Positions 17,011 to 27,452 of a DNA stretch of 63,570 nt are shown piece by piece. The notes under the pieces are model-generated. The model was given only the letters and a program-made list of their open reading frames with translations, made no database searches and was not told where the DNA came from. Every line of letters starts with the position of its first letter. The first letter of the stretch is position 1. Made by a program: the position numbers and the translations under genes. The stretch comes from CAYQLY01 sp964418605 (GTDB taxonomy: Bacteria > Bacteroidota > Bacteroidia > Cytophagales > Cyclobacteriaceae). Where the stretch lies: assembly GCA_964418605.1 (NCBI GenBank), contig CAYQLY010000013.1:1-63570 (forward strand), written 5' to 3'.

Positions 17011-19467
17011 TTATTCTTTATAGTAAACGCGTTTCACACGATCATTTAATTGTGTAAGTAACTCGTATGGAATCGTATGAATCCAGTCGGCTACTTTTGT
17101 TATTGAGAGCTCTTTCCCAAAAATAACAACCTCATCGCCTTCTTTAGCATCGATGGTTGTAATGTCAATCATTGTCATATCCATGCATACATTGCCCACA
17201 ACTGATGCTTTTTTCCCGTTAACCCACACACTGCCAACGCCGTTGCTAAAGGCTCTGCTAAATCCATCAGCATAGCCAATAGCAATGGTGGCGATGCGTA
17301 AGGGTTGAGTGGCTATTTTTTTTCTTCCATATCCAACAGAATCTCCAATTGGGATCTCTTTGATTTGGGAAATGGTTGTTTTAAGTCTGCTTACTGGCAT
17401 TAGATTTTCTTCCCCTACTATACTGATTCCATATAGACCGATACCTAGTCTTACCATATCCATGTGTGCTTCTGGAAAGCGAATGATTCCGGCTGAATTA
17501 AGAATATGTTTGATGCAGGGGTATCCAATTGTATATTCAATGTGTTTTGCAAGCTTTTGAAATTGATTAATTTGTTTTTTAGAAAACGAATCTTGGTTTG
17601 AATCCTCCGATGCAGCTAAATGACTAAATATACTTTTGATGCGAATAGAAGGGTTATTTTTTAAAATTATACATAGTTTATCAATATCTTTTTCTTCTAT
17701 ACCTAAGCGATGCATACCCGTCTCTATTTCTAAATGAATAGAGCAGTTTTTTTTAGTTAAAGTAAGATACGATTGAAGGGATTCGAGTAAGCGAATGCTA
17801 TAAATCTCAGGTTCTAGATGATAATTGACTATTTTTTCAAATGCGTCTTCTGATGGATTCATAACCATGATGGGTAATGAAATACCATGTTCTCTTAAAT
17901 AGATTCCCTCATCGGCATAAGCAACAGCTAAGTAATCTACACGATGAAATTGTAAAAGATGAGCTACTTCGTAACTTCCGCTACCATATGCTAATGCTTT
18001 CACCATCACCATAAGTTTAGTATTCGGCGTTAATTTATTTCGGTAAAAATTCAGATTATGTGTAAGTGCATCTAGATTTACCTCTAATATTGTACCATGT
18101 ATTTTTTGTTGTAGCAGTTCTGCTATTTTTTCGAATTCAAATTTTCTTGCTCCTTTTATTAATATGATTTCATCTTGAAAAATGGTGCGATTAGTATTTT
18201 TTATTAATTCAGATGTAGTCTTGTAAAATTCTTTTTTTCCATTAAAATAGGCATCAATCATTGAAATATGATCTCCAATTCCAATGAGTCGTTCCACATG
18301 TCTACTTGTAAGTAATAGGCCGATTTGTTTATAAAGTTCCTCATCAGTCATACTAGATTCTAATACATCTGAGAGGATTACTGTTTTAGTTTTTTGAATG
18401 GGCTGTTGTGCTAGAAAATCTAGGGCCATTTCAATTCCAGCCAGGTCATTATTATAGGTGTCATCTATAAGGTAGCAATCATTAATCCCCTGTTTCAACT
18501 CTAAACGCATAGAAACAGATTTGAGTAATGAAACACGTTGTTGTATTTCTTCTACTGGAATAGCTAAGTAAAATAATAGTGTTATGCAGTGAAGGCTATT
18601 TTCAATAGATGCATCATCTAAGAAAGGAATTGTTAATGAATATGATTTTTTTTCATAGTGAATTAAAACAGTACAACTCTCTGTTGTTTTAATCAATTCG
18701 GCAACATAAAGATCTGCCGTATGGTCTTTTAAACTCCAAGTTAATTTTTTCGATTTTGGTATAAGCTTATCAATTAATGCATAATCTTTTCGATAAATAA
18801 TCAGCTTAGAATGTTTAAATAATTTTAATTTTTCTTCAATTTTTTGTTCGGTAGATAAAAATCCTTCATCATGAGCTGTTCCAATAGTGGTGAATATACC
18901 CCATTCAGGACAAATTATTTTTTCTAATTTTTCCATTTCTCCAGGCTCTGATATACCTGCTTCAAAAATACCAAGATGGTGTGATGCATTGATTTGCCAG
19001 ACAGATAATGGTACGCCAATTTGAGAGTTATAGCTCTTTGGGTTTTTTATAATACAATAATCTTTTGCAAGTAGTTGGGCAAGCCATTCTTTAACGATCG
19101 TTTTTCCATTACTTCCAGTGATGCCTATGACGGGTAATTGAAAATGAGAACGATGTGCACTTGCTAGTTTTTGTAATGCATTAATTGAATTGTCAACAGC
19201 GATAATATTAGCATGTGTTGGTATAGCAAGTTGAGCGTTATGGAATGCATCTTTTTCAACTATAAATTGGCGGATTCCTTTTTTATAAAGATCGTGAATA
19301 AATAGATGGCCATCATGACGTTTGCCTTTGATAGCGATAAATAAACTTCCAAAAGTAATAGAGTTTGAACGGCTATCAGTTATTAAATGAGTAATGACTT
19401 GATCTTCATGTAAGGATAAGATCGTCCCATGGGTGATAGCCGCTAGTTCACTAAAACGAAAAGACAT
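17011..19467 (-). CDS. Fused MurF-type ligase and alanine racemase
   Basis: An 818-residue bifunctional protein characteristic of Bacteroidota. Residues 1-450 form a MurF-like D-Ala-D-Ala adding domain with P-loop GITGSNGKTIVKEW and YLIDDTYNNDLAGIEMAL. Residues 455-818 form a PLP-dependent alanine racemase: PLP lysine in MVKALAYGSGSYE, the SHLAASED loop, and the second active-site region GNVCMDMTMIDI. It would supply D-alanine and join it to the peptidoglycan precursor. A separate, complete murF lies at 21884, so the ligase half may be redundant or have another role. The gene sits between the VCBS protein and bshC on the same strand and is probably in one operon with them. Confidence 0.93.
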   Translation of the reverse strand: MSFRFSELAAITHGTILSLHEDQVITHLITDSRSNSITFGSLFIAIKGKRHDGHLFIHDLYKKGIRQFIVEKDAFHNAQLAIPTHANIIAVDNSINALQKLASAHRSHFQLPVIGITGSNGKTIVKEWLAQLLAKDYCIIKNPKSYNSQIGVPLSVWQINASHHLGIFEAGISEPGEMEKLEKIICPEWGIFTTIGTAHDEGFLSTEQKIEEKLKLFKHSKLIIYRKDYALIDKLIPKSKKLTWSLKDHTADLYVAELIKTTESCTVLIHYEKKSYSLTIPFLDDASIENSLHCITLLFYLAIPVEEIQQRVSLLKSVSMRLELKQGINDCYLIDDTYNNDLAGIEMALDFLAQQPIQKTKTVILSDVLESSMTDEELYKQIGLLLTSRHVERLIGIGDHISMIDAYFNGKKEFYKTTSELIKNTNRTIFQDEIILIKGARKFEFEKIAELLQQKIHGTILEVNLDALTHNLNFYRNKLTPNTKLMVMVKALAYGSGSYEVAHLLQFHRVDYLAVAYADEGIYLREHGISLPIMVMNPSEDAFEKIVNYHLEPEIYSIRLLESLQSYLTLTKKNCSIHLEIETGMHRLGIEEKDIDKLCIILKNNPSIRIKSIFSHLAASEDSNQDSFSKKQINQFQKLAKHIEYTIGYPCIKHILNSAGIIRFPEAHMDMVRLGIGLYGISIVGEENLMPVSRLKTTISQIKEIPIGDSVGYGRKKIATQPLRIATIAIGYADGFSRAFSNGVGSVWVNGKKASVVGNVCMDMTMIDITTIDAKEGDEVVIFGKELSITKVADWIHTIPYELLTQLNDRVKRVYYKE

Positions 19468-19518
19468 GGTGTAAATTTAGGTCTTTCATGTCAAAAGTAT
19501 AAAAAATATAAAGTTCTT

Positions 19519-21714
19519 TTATTGTGTAACTATCACTTTTTGTGTAAGTACACGATCAGAAGAAGCGAATTGAATAATATAGATTCCGGGTGATAAACGT
19601 GCTGTAGAGATAGATCGTGAAAATAAAGGAGCTACAACATGAAAAGAGGTTATTAACTCTCCCCAGATGCTTATAATACGTATATCTCCTGTGCAATTTG
19701 TACGTATAAAAAATCGGTCTGCTGCAGGGTTTGGAAAACATGCTAACTCGCAATTTTTTGTTGCATCTGGTTGTTTTTTTTCAGTTTGATTAGTGAGATA
19801 CCAAATACCGCCCATTGATGTTCCGATGACTAACTCAGGCAATCCATCTTGATTTAAATCACCACAGGTTGGAAAAAGTTCAGTAATAGATGGAAGTGTG
19901 CTGTTTCTTTTTTTACTTGAGTCGTACAAAATACTGTCTTGGTATACACCTGTATTTGTTCGAAAATCCGAATAGATACGTATACGGCCTGTGCGATCAC
20001 CAAGTATAAGTTCATCTAATCCATCCCCATTAATGTCACTAATAGAAGGGTATTTATTTTTAGTAAAGAAATTATTTTTTAGTTCTAAATACGAATTAGT
20101 TAGTAGTTGAAATGAAGGATTGGTAGGTGTTCCTTTGTTTTCATAATACCATAAGGCACCAGTTGCTTTTCCAACTAAAGCATCTACATCTCCATCATAA
20201 TCGATATCGCTAAAACAAGGTGCATCTCCATTTTCCAAAGGCAGTGGAATAGAAATCCATTGAGCATCTTCTATGGTTGATTTTTCATCAAGTGATGTGT
20301 TTAAAAGAGCTTTACACGATGTAATCCCAGATTGAGTAGATGTTACAATTATATCTTTCTGGTTATTTCCATCGATATCTATCCATTGCGGTTTGATGTA
20401 GGTTGATTTCCATATGCTACTATGTAATGCATCGTTAGTTATCAATTGAAAATAAGGATGAGTAGTAGTCCCTTTATTTTCAAACAGATATATTGTTGCG
20501 TAGGATAAGTTATCTGCTTGAGGTTGCTCCCCATTACCTATCCATAAGTCTAAATCACCATCAGCATCATGATCAATCAATGCAGGATAAGCATTGTTGC
20601 CTACATCAATCATATCATGTTGTAAAAAATCAGGCTGAACCAATTCAAACTCATTCATATGATGTTTGTAATACCATACAGATTGACTAAAATTAAAATC
20701 ATGAATTTCATCAGAGGATACATTGGGGCTAATGATTAAATCTTTTTGACCATCGTGATCAATGTCTTCGTAGAAAGCGCCTGAAAAAATAGCAGGTTGA
20801 AGAGTTGTGGCGATGGGTAGTTTTCCTACCGCATTAAAAACGGGGTTTTGTTTTGTTCCTTTATTTTCAAGATAGATAAGCTGTTTACAATGTACCGAGC
20901 CTATGATTAAATCTTTATCGCCATCGCCATCGATATCTTGTGCTAACAATGTAGAGCCGGTATGTTCTATCTTTTTTCCCGAACCACCGGATGAGCCGCC
21001 TTGACAATCTGTTCCGAATTCGTATTCTTGACAACCGTGCGACTTTATAAATTCTCCCCAGCAGTAGCCTGTTCGTTCAAATTCCAAACTATCGGCATTT
21101 CCATACTTTTCCTGGCTTATATTTTTATACCATTCGATGTAAGTGCCTGAAGAAAAATTAAATGTGAGTATGTCTACATCGCCGTCATCTTCTATATCCA
21201 CAAAGGCAGGAATGTCTGTACTTGAAATAGAAAGGTTGATCATGCCAGAAAATCCTTTCACTCTAATTGGATCTTTAATGAGTTTAAATTGGATTGTCTC
21301 ATTCGGTTTAGTTTCATTTTTAAATACGCGTACGTCTGAACCAGAAGCAGTAAATAAATCTTTTCGGCCATCCTGATCATAATCTATACATAAGAGCCAT
21401 GAATTCACTGGTGGAAAAAGGGATTCATAAAATGAATCATAGCTGTAGTTGTATTTTCCATCTTTTTTATTTATGATAAAAGGTATTACCCGATGAGCAT
21501 CTCGATCGAAAATAATAATGTCTTCTAGAAGGTCGTTGTTGATGTCAAGCATGGAAATTTGTGCACTATTAATTCCGCCAGTCCATGGGTTAAGCATTGT
21601 TTTATTTTTTACTTCAACAGTGGCTTTTTTCTCCCATTCAAACTGAAAAGATTGAGATAGTACAACATAAGTGCATGCCGTCATTAAAAAAAGAGTCTGG
21701 ATAAACTTTAACAT
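19519..21714 (-). CDS. VCBS/FG-GAP repeat protein with T9SS sorting domain
   Basis: A 731-residue secreted protein: signal peptide at 1-20, then many FG-GAP/VCBS blades with calcium-binding loops of the type DIDGDGDKDLIIGS, DYDQDGRKDLFTA, DINGDGLDELILGD and DLNQDGLPELVIGT. These indicate a beta-propeller. The C-terminal 80 residues (CFPNPAADRFFI ... LSPGIYIIQF ... KVIVTQ) match the type A T9SS sorting domain, so it is exported across the outer membrane. A low-complexity GGSSGGSG insert with cysteines lies near residue 240. It precedes murF-alr by 51 bases on the same strand. Its substrate is unknown. Confidence 0.88.
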   Translation of the reverse strand: MLKFIQTLFLMTACTYVVLSQSFQFEWEKKATVEVKNKTMLNPWTGGINSAQISMLDINNDLLEDIIIFDRDAHRVIPFIINKKDGKYNYSYDSFYESLFPPVNSWLLCIDYDQDGRKDLFTASGSDVRVFKNETKPNETIQFKLIKDPIRVKGFSGMINLSISSTDIPAFVDIEDDGDVDILTFNFSSGTYIEWYKNISQEKYGNADSLEFERTGYCWGEFIKSHGCQEYEFGTDCQGGSSGGSGKKIEHTGSTLLAQDIDGDGDKDLIIGSVHCKQLIYLENKGTKQNPVFNAVGKLPIATTLQPAIFSGAFYEDIDHDGQKDLIISPNVSSDEIHDFNFSQSVWYYKHHMNEFELVQPDFLQHDMIDVGNNAYPALIDHDADGDLDLWIGNGEQPQADNLSYATIYLFENKGTTTHPYFQLITNDALHSSIWKSTYIKPQWIDIDGNNQKDIIVTSTQSGITSCKALLNTSLDEKSTIEDAQWISIPLPLENGDAPCFSDIDYDGDVDALVGKATGALWYYENKGTPTNPSFQLLTNSYLELKNNFFTKNKYPSISDINGDGLDELILGDRTGRIRIYSDFRTNTGVYQDSILYDSSKKRNSTLPSITELFPTCGDLNQDGLPELVIGTSMGGIWYLTNQTEKKQPDATKNCELACFPNPAADRFFIRTNCTGDIRIISIWGELITSFHVVAPLFSRSISTARLSPGIYIIQFASSDRVLTQKVIVTQ

Positions 21715-21883
21715 GCTGAAGTCTTTGCAATGGTTATATCTTTTCTGAAACGTATGACTAATTTACAATTTATTCAGCAGAAATTTGTAAATACACTAAT
21801 TAATCTAAACAGCATCTCTATTTTATATGTAATTTTACTTATTTAATTTAATGCTATCCCATTTTTCAACAGCATAAACGCCT

Positions 21884-23182
21884 ATGAAAAATAATATAGA
21901 AGATCTATATCGCCTATTTTTAACTTGTTCATCCGTTTCTACTGACTCACGGTATATTCCTGCTCAATCTTTATTTTTTGCGTTAAAAGGTCCCAACTTT
22001 AATGGTAATCTTTTTGCAAAAGAGGCTCTTGAAAAAGGTGCTTTATATGTTGTAGTAGATGATGCTTCTGTAAGACGAGATGATCGATATATTGTAGTAG
22101 ATGATGTACTCAAAACACTTCAAGCACTTGCTGCATACCATCGCCAGCAATTCACCATTCCAGTTATTGGTATCACAGGGTCGAATGGAAAAACAACCAC
22201 TAAGGAGTTAGTTAACACTGTCTTGCAGACGCATTATAAAACGTATTTCACACAAGGTAATTTGAATAACCATATTGGTGTGCCATTAACTTTATTAAGC
22301 ATTCGAAAGGAATCATTGATAGATGTAGCTATTATCGAGATGGGCGCTAATAAACAAGGTGATATTCATGAGTTATGTATGATTGCTCAGCCTACACATG
22401 GTATTATTACTAATATTGGTAAAGCTCATTTGGAGGGATTTAAAGGAATAGAAGGTGTAAAAAAAGGGAAGGGAGAATTGTATGCTTATATCTATTCGCA
22501 TCAAGGTAGTATTTTTGTAAATGCTTGCGATAGTACGTTGATGACTATGAGTGAGTATATTAAAGACCGTATTTTGTATGGCAAGCCGAATACATTTTAT
22601 ACTGCACGGTTACTTAAAACAGATCCTTTTGTTTCATATGAAACTGAGTCTGGACAAATCATCTTCACCCATCTTATTGGCGCGCATAATTTTAATAATA
22701 TCCTTGCTGCACTTTGTGTAGCCAGTTATTTTAAAGTACCATTAGAAAAAGCACATGAAGCCATTGCTCATTATATCCCCTCTTCTAATAGATCTCAACT
22801 TATAAAACAAGGAAACAATACTATTATTTTAGATGCCTATAATGCTAATCCAACATCGATGCAGGCAGCTATTGAAAGTTTTAAAGAATTACAAGCTGAG
22901 CATAAATGTATTATTTTGGGTGATATGCTGGAGTTAGGAGAGGAGAGTGAAAAAGAACACATGCGTCTTGGGGAGTTAGTTGCCAATAGTGCTTTTGATA
23001 TTGTTTTATTTGCAGGAAAAGAAATGCAGGCAGCTGTGAACAAATGTCAGCGTGCTTATTATTTTCCTGACTCATTTTCACTCCGAAATTGGCTTATGGA
23101 TAAAAGATTATCTAATTACCACATCTTGATTAAGGGATCAAGAGGAATGAAATTAGAGGAACTCGTTCCGTTTATTTCGTAG
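21884..23182 (+). CDS. murF: UDP-N-acetylmuramoyl-tripeptide--D-alanyl-D-alanine ligase
   Basis: Stand-alone MurF of 432 residues, adding D-Ala-D-Ala to the UDP-MurNAc-tripeptide in the cytoplasm. The N-terminal substrate domain opens with SVSTDSRYIPAQSLFFALKG. The ATP site is GITGSNGKTTTKEL. The central domain has IEMGANKQGDI and ITNIGKAHLEGF, and the C-terminal domain has ILDAYNANPTSM and GDMLELGEE. All family motifs are intact, so this is likely the main enzyme, beside the fused copy at 17011. Its 3' end overlaps the convergent ABC transporter gene by 11 bases. Confidence 0.95.
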   Translation: MKNNIEDLYRLFLTCSSVSTDSRYIPAQSLFFALKGPNFNGNLFAKEALEKGALYVVVDDASVRRDDRYIVVDDVLKTLQALAAYHRQQFTIPVIGITGSNGKTTTKELVNTVLQTHYKTYFTQGNLNNHIGVPLTLLSIRKESLIDVAIIEMGANKQGDIHELCMIAQPTHGIITNIGKAHLEGFKGIEGVKKGKGELYAYIYSHQGSIFVNACDSTLMTMSEYIKDRILYGKPNTFYTARLLKTDPFVSYETESGQIIFTHLIGAHNFNNILAALCVASYFKVPLEKAHEAIAHYIPSSNRSQLIKQGNNTIILDAYNANPTSMQAAIESFKELQAEHKCIILGDMLELGEESEKEHMRLGELVANSAFDIVLFAGKEMQAAVNKCQRAYYFPDSFSLRNWLMDKRLSNYHILIKGSRGMKLEELVPFIS

Positions 23183-25010
23183 AAAATTTCTGCATAGCAG
23201 ATAATTTAGAATACACACCATCTCGGGCTATGAGCTCGTCATGAGTTCCCCGCTCGACGATTTCGCCTTTTTGGACAACTATAATTTCATCTGCATTTTG
23301 AATCGTAGAAAGTCGATGAGCGATAACGATAGATGTTCGACTTTTCATCAAACGATTTAATGCGTCTTGAACCAGTCGTTCAGATTCTGAATCTAAGGCA
23401 GATGTAGCCTCGTCTAAAATGAGTATAGGCGGATTCTTTAAAACAGCTCGTGCAATACTTAGTCTTTGTTTTTGTCCTCCTGAAAGCTTTATACCTCGAT
23501 CACCAATAAATGTATCATATCCATTTTCCATCTCTATAATAAAGTCATGTGCATTGGCAATCTTTGCAGCCTGAATAACATCTTCTAATGATGCGTTTTG
23601 AATACCGAAAGCAATGTTATTGAAGATGCTGTCATTAAATAAAATAGATTCCTGTGTCACTATACCCATATGTTGGCGTATCGAATCCAATTTGTATTCT
23701 TTTAATGATAGGCCATCTAATAGAATTTCTCCTTCTTGAGGATCGTAAAAACGGGGAATCAAATCAACTAATGTCGACTTGCCACCACCCGAGTGTCCAA
23801 CTAAAGCAATAGTTTTTCCTTTTGAAACAGTTAGATTAATATTTTTTAAAACCAATTCTTTTTCATATGAAAAAGATACATTTTTAAATTCAATAGATCT
23901 GTTAAATTCAATAGATTGTTTTGCATTTGGCTCATCTACAATTTCAGGGAATGTATCAATCAACCGAAGTACACGATCGCCTGAGGCAATACCACGTTGA
24001 ATATTGGTAAAAGCTGATGAAATGGCTTTAGCAGGGCTTAAAACTTGAGAGAATATGCCAATATAGGTAATGAACTCACTGGCGGTAAGATCTGAATTTT
24101 TATTCAATACTAAGATGCCGCCATAAAGCAACATACCTGTCACCACTAAAACACCTAAAAATTCAGAGATCGGACTGGCTAACTCTTGACGATTAGTCAT
24201 CTTAATATTAACTCGTGAATAACGCTCATTTTGGTCTACGAATTTATCGACTACATACTTGCGTGCGTTGAATGCATTGATAATACGTATCCCGGAAAGA
24301 GTTTCTTCAATAGTGGCAAGCATGCTTCCTAATACATTCTGACTTTCTACAGCATGCTTTCTAAGTTTTTTAACAATACTTGCTATAATAAATGCAGAAA
24401 TGGGTAAAAAGATTAATGTAAAAACAGTGAGTTTAACAGAAATAACAAATAGTAAAATAAAAAAACCTAATAAGGTGATTGGTTCTTTGAAAACAACACG
24501 CAATGAGTTAACGACTGTGCCTTCTATCTCTTGAACATCATTCATGATGCGAGACATTAAGTCTCCTTTTTTCTCATTGGAAAAAAATCCAATATGCAAT
24601 TTTGTGACACGTTTGAATACAGCTATTCGGATATTACTAACAAGTCCGGCACGAATCACACCAATCATCTGCGCAGATAAGTAGCGGAATAAATTATTAA
24701 GTAGATTGGCACAAGCTACAATAATACAGACATAAACTAAAGCACCAACCCGCCCATGATCATGAATGGTTGTATAAAAGAAATAATTAAACAAGTCAAC
24801 TAGATACGATTGACTAAAGCTGAACCCTGGAAAGGCACGAGGCTTTGTGAACTGTATAGAGGAAGTCCCAAATAAAACATTTAATAAGGGTGTTAGTAAT
24901 GAGAATGTAATCAGGCCGAATAAAACAGAAAGTGTAACATATATAATATATGGGAAAGCATATTTTATGTAGGGCTTGGCAAAGGAAAGAATTCGTAAAT
25001 ATGTTTTCAC
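23172..25010 (-). CDS. MsbA-like ABC exporter
   Basis: A 612-residue half transporter with six predicted transmembrane helices (about 1-330) followed by an ATPase domain: Walker A GHSGGGKST, Q-loop VTQES, signature LSGGQKQRLSIARA, Walker B ILILDEATSAL and H-loop AHRLSTI. The architecture fits MsbA/lipid A-core flippases and related multidrug exporters, working as a homodimer in the inner membrane. The start is a GTG at 25010. No peptidase C39 domain is present at the N-terminus, so it is not a GG-leader peptide exporter. Substrate not assignable. Confidence 0.9.
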   Translation of the reverse strand: MKTYLRILSFAKPYIKYAFPYIIYVTLSVLFGLITFSLLTPLLNVLFGTSSIQFTKPRAFPGFSFSQSYLVDLFNYFFYTTIHDHGRVGALVYVCIIVACANLLNNLFRYLSAQMIGVIRAGLVSNIRIAVFKRVTKLHIGFFSNEKKGDLMSRIMNDVQEIEGTVVNSLRVVFKEPITLLGFFILLFVISVKLTVFTLIFLPISAFIIASIVKKLRKHAVESQNVLGSMLATIEETLSGIRIINAFNARKYVVDKFVDQNERYSRVNIKMTNRQELASPISEFLGVLVVTGMLLYGGILVLNKNSDLTASEFITYIGIFSQVLSPAKAISSAFTNIQRGIASGDRVLRLIDTFPEIVDEPNAKQSIEFNRSIEFKNVSFSYEKELVLKNINLTVSKGKTIALVGHSGGGKSTLVDLIPRFYDPQEGEILLDGLSLKEYKLDSIRQHMGIVTQESILFNDSIFNNIAFGIQNASLEDVIQAAKIANAHDFIIEMENGYDTFIGDRGIKLSGGQKQRLSIARAVLKNPPILILDEATSALDSESERLVQDALNRLMKSRTSIVIAHRLSTIQNADEIIVVQKGEIVERGTHDELIARDGVYSKLSAMQKFSTK

Positions 25011-25069
25011 GTTCTTGTTGTTTTAAGGGTATTTAAGTTAGCAAAAATGATAAATTTTATGAGAAAAGT

Positions 25070-26764
25070 TTAAAATTCGAATAAACGCTGTCCTATATTA
25101 CATCGTAGTGCTAGGACAAAAATAGATGTACGTTGGCTATATAAAGAAGAATCGCTATCTTGTTTTCTATATATTAATTTAAAATCCACAAATAGATTGT
25201 GTTTCATCATGTAAGTCATCGTTGCATCAACATAGTTTGTAGTCACTTTTAGTCCCTGTCCAATATGATTGCCATAGTCTTGAACATGGCTCCGGTAATC
25301 CAATAAAATATTTCCACCCCAATTTAGTCCCGCTTCATCCAAACCTTGGGTGATGTAAACATATTTTCCTGTAAAAGATAATGTAGGGCAAATCTGATAA
25401 CGAAGTATAAAAATAAACTCATTCAAATTAGCACCCAACGGATGCGCTAATGGCTGTCGATAATGACTCATATTGGTATAGCCTGATTCATGTGCATAGG
25501 TATAAGGCCTGATGAGATTTAGTTCAGCTTGCATATCCAATTGAGGGACATGAAATGCATCGATGTATTTTACCCCCAGTTGCATCGCATATTTATTGCT
25601 CCACCAGCCATTACCAGCTCGTACCTCTTTAAGTAAAAACTCATCCAATACAAATTGACCGTATACGGAGAAATGTTTCCATAGGATGCCGCGGAAATTC
25701 ATACCAATAACAGCATTATCAGGGCTGCCAAGTTGTTGCTCTACTGATCGATAGAAAATAATAGGGTTGAGGTAGTTGATATCAAAATAGTTATTTACAG
25801 TATCTCTATTAAAAATAATTGTTTCAAAAAGACCAAGGTTTAGGCGTGGTGTGATACGCATGCTTAGTTGATGAAAAGCCATATATTTTTTTGGAAAAGC
25901 CTTGCCACCAAAAGTACCTCCTTGATTACCAAAAATATCTGCTTGCATTTGAGCAAATACATTGGTATATTGAATTTTCCAAATTTGGGTATGAATTTTT
26001 AAAAACAAGTAGTTAGGTGCAAAATCAGATAATATTAATGATCGATATCCATTGCCCACAAAAAATCGATCATAACCAGTCTGTATATTAATGCTTGGTA
26101 GAGGATTATAGCTTAAATAGCCTTTAGCTGTAAAAAAATCTACGCCACGTGTGCCAAAGCTTTTCCAAAATCCTTCGTATGGAACTACACCTACTTGTTG
26201 GATCCAATTATCTGAAACATAGGAAGGAAGTACAGCTTGATTTTCAGTAAAAAATGTATAGAACCCAAGTTTGTGATGTAACATCCCTCGGATATCAATA
26301 CCTCGGCTATTAATGTACAATGTCTGGCCTTGCTCTCTTCCTAATCCTAAATATAAAACCGGATTAATATGCAAATCAAATACACTGTCTTTAACATAAA
26401 AAAAATCTGATTTTTTTTGATAAAGATTCCCTGCAAAAATATGCTTGCTCTTTCCAATTGAATCATGAACCCACTCCCATTGATCAGACTGAAGATAGGA
26501 TAAATTGAATAAATCGCGTCGGGTACGCGTAAGAGAGGAGTCGGCAAGGCAGTGTGCTGCAAATGCTGCTACAGATCGACGCGTAAAGGGTTTAACAACA
26601 GCGCCTAAATCGCTGGATAATTTTCCAGAACGTATTTCGTAGTGCTCAATTAAGGCATAATAATCTTGATTGAACGGTGCATTAACAGATTGCGCTCTGC
26701 TTGTTGAATAGAATACAACTCCTTGAATGATTAGTATAATAATGTATCGATAGGATAAATACAT
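25070..26764 (-). CDS. Wzi/RemB-like outer-membrane beta-barrel protein
   Basis: A 564-residue exported protein with a signal peptide (ending near SRAQ) and a long series of amphipathic beta strands rich in aromatic residues, ending in Phe (LFEF), as in outer-membrane barrels. The N-terminal HYEIRSGKLSSDLGAVVKPFTRR and the central RFFVGNGYRSLILSDFAPNY segments resemble the capsule-assembly Wzi family, to which the Bacteroidota gliding protein RemB also belongs. It may help retain surface polysaccharide; a gliding role is only inference. It is the last of three same-strand genes with 4-base spacing to the DUF6048 gene. Confidence 0.7.
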   Translation of the reverse strand: MYLSYRYIIILIIQGVVFYSTSRAQSVNAPFNQDYYALIEHYEIRSGKLSSDLGAVVKPFTRRSVAAFAAHCLADSSLTRTRRDLFNLSYLQSDQWEWVHDSIGKSKHIFAGNLYQKKSDFFYVKDSVFDLHINPVLYLGLGREQGQTLYINSRGIDIRGMLHHKLGFYTFFTENQAVLPSYVSDNWIQQVGVVPYEGFWKSFGTRGVDFFTAKGYLSYNPLPSINIQTGYDRFFVGNGYRSLILSDFAPNYLFLKIHTQIWKIQYTNVFAQMQADIFGNQGGTFGGKAFPKKYMAFHQLSMRITPRLNLGLFETIIFNRDTVNNYFDINYLNPIIFYRSVEQQLGSPDNAVIGMNFRGILWKHFSVYGQFVLDEFLLKEVRAGNGWWSNKYAMQLGVKYIDAFHVPQLDMQAELNLIRPYTYAHESGYTNMSHYRQPLAHPLGANLNEFIFILRYQICPTLSFTGKYVYITQGLDEAGLNWGGNILLDYRSHVQDYGNHIGQGLKVTTNYVDATMTYMMKHNLFVDFKLIYRKQDSDSSLYSQRTSIFVLALRCNIGQRLFEF

Positions 26765-26768
26765 ACTT

Positions 26769-27452
26769 TTATTTAGTTTTTACAAATGGAATCCGGTATA
26801 AAAGATGATAGGTGAAGCTTATACTTTTTTTATCATTCAGCCCATAACCCGGTGTATAATAAGCTTCCAAACGGTCTGATTGATCGACTTGCAATCTGAT
26901 TTTGTATTGTATACCATAGCCCAAATAGATGTTTTTCCAAATATACACACGAACTCCCGCCGCCAATTCTGCCCATCGGTGGTGGACACGCTCTCGTTGG
27001 ATTTCTTCATCATGGCTTCCCCATTGTTTACTCTGAATAGTAAAATGTGTCTTGTCGCCAAAATCGGCCCAACAACCACGTACACCTACGAAAATAACAT
27101 TCTTGGCTGTACGTTCTTTAATCAGATTATAAGCCACACCTATTCGAGTATAAGATCCTTTGCTTTCGTATTCGTAATTATCTCCTTTGATCGATGATGT
27201 ATTATATCCATAGTTGACTTCCAGAAAGAATCGCTTGATGCCTAAGTCTGCTGTTAAATCATATTGAGGAAATGTATTTTGGTAAAAAGCTTTTCCGAGT
27301 GAAAATAAATCCACACCTATACGAACACCGTTAAGCCAAGGTCTTTTCTGAACAGTTAAAAGAGAGTCTTGTGCTGCTGCTGAAGAGACTATTCCTAAAA
27401 TAAGGCAACTACTTTTTAAAAAGCTTAATATGGATCTGTGGACTGGTAGCAT
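26769..27452 (-). CDS. DUF6048-like outer-membrane protein
   Basis: A 227-residue exported protein with a signal peptide (to about residue 28, SAAAQD) and an eight-strand-like beta pattern, ending with HLLYRIPF. I recognise it as DUF6048, a Bacteroidota family that commonly follows DUF6452, as it does here. The motifs GVRIGVDLFSLGKAFY and FLEVNYGYNTSS are typical. Its coding region overlaps the upstream DUF6452 gene by 44 bases, suggesting coupled translation. Function of the pair is unknown. Confidence 0.75.
   Translation of the reverse strand: MLPVHRSILSFLKSSCLILGIVSSAAAQDSLLTVQKRPWLNGVRIGVDLFSLGKAFYQNTFPQYDLTADLGIKRFFLEVNYGYNTSSIKGDNYEYESKGSYTRIGVAYNLIKERTAKNVIFVGVRGCWADFGDKTHFTIQSKQWGSHDEEIQRERVHHRWAELAAGVRVYIWKNIYLGYGIQYKIRLQVDQSDRLEAYYTPGYGLNDKKSISFTYHLLYRIPFVKTK

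Noticed and set aside
23172..25010. Exporter of the GG-leader peptides
   Set aside because: It lacks the N-terminal C39 peptidase domain and looks like an MsbA-type transporter.
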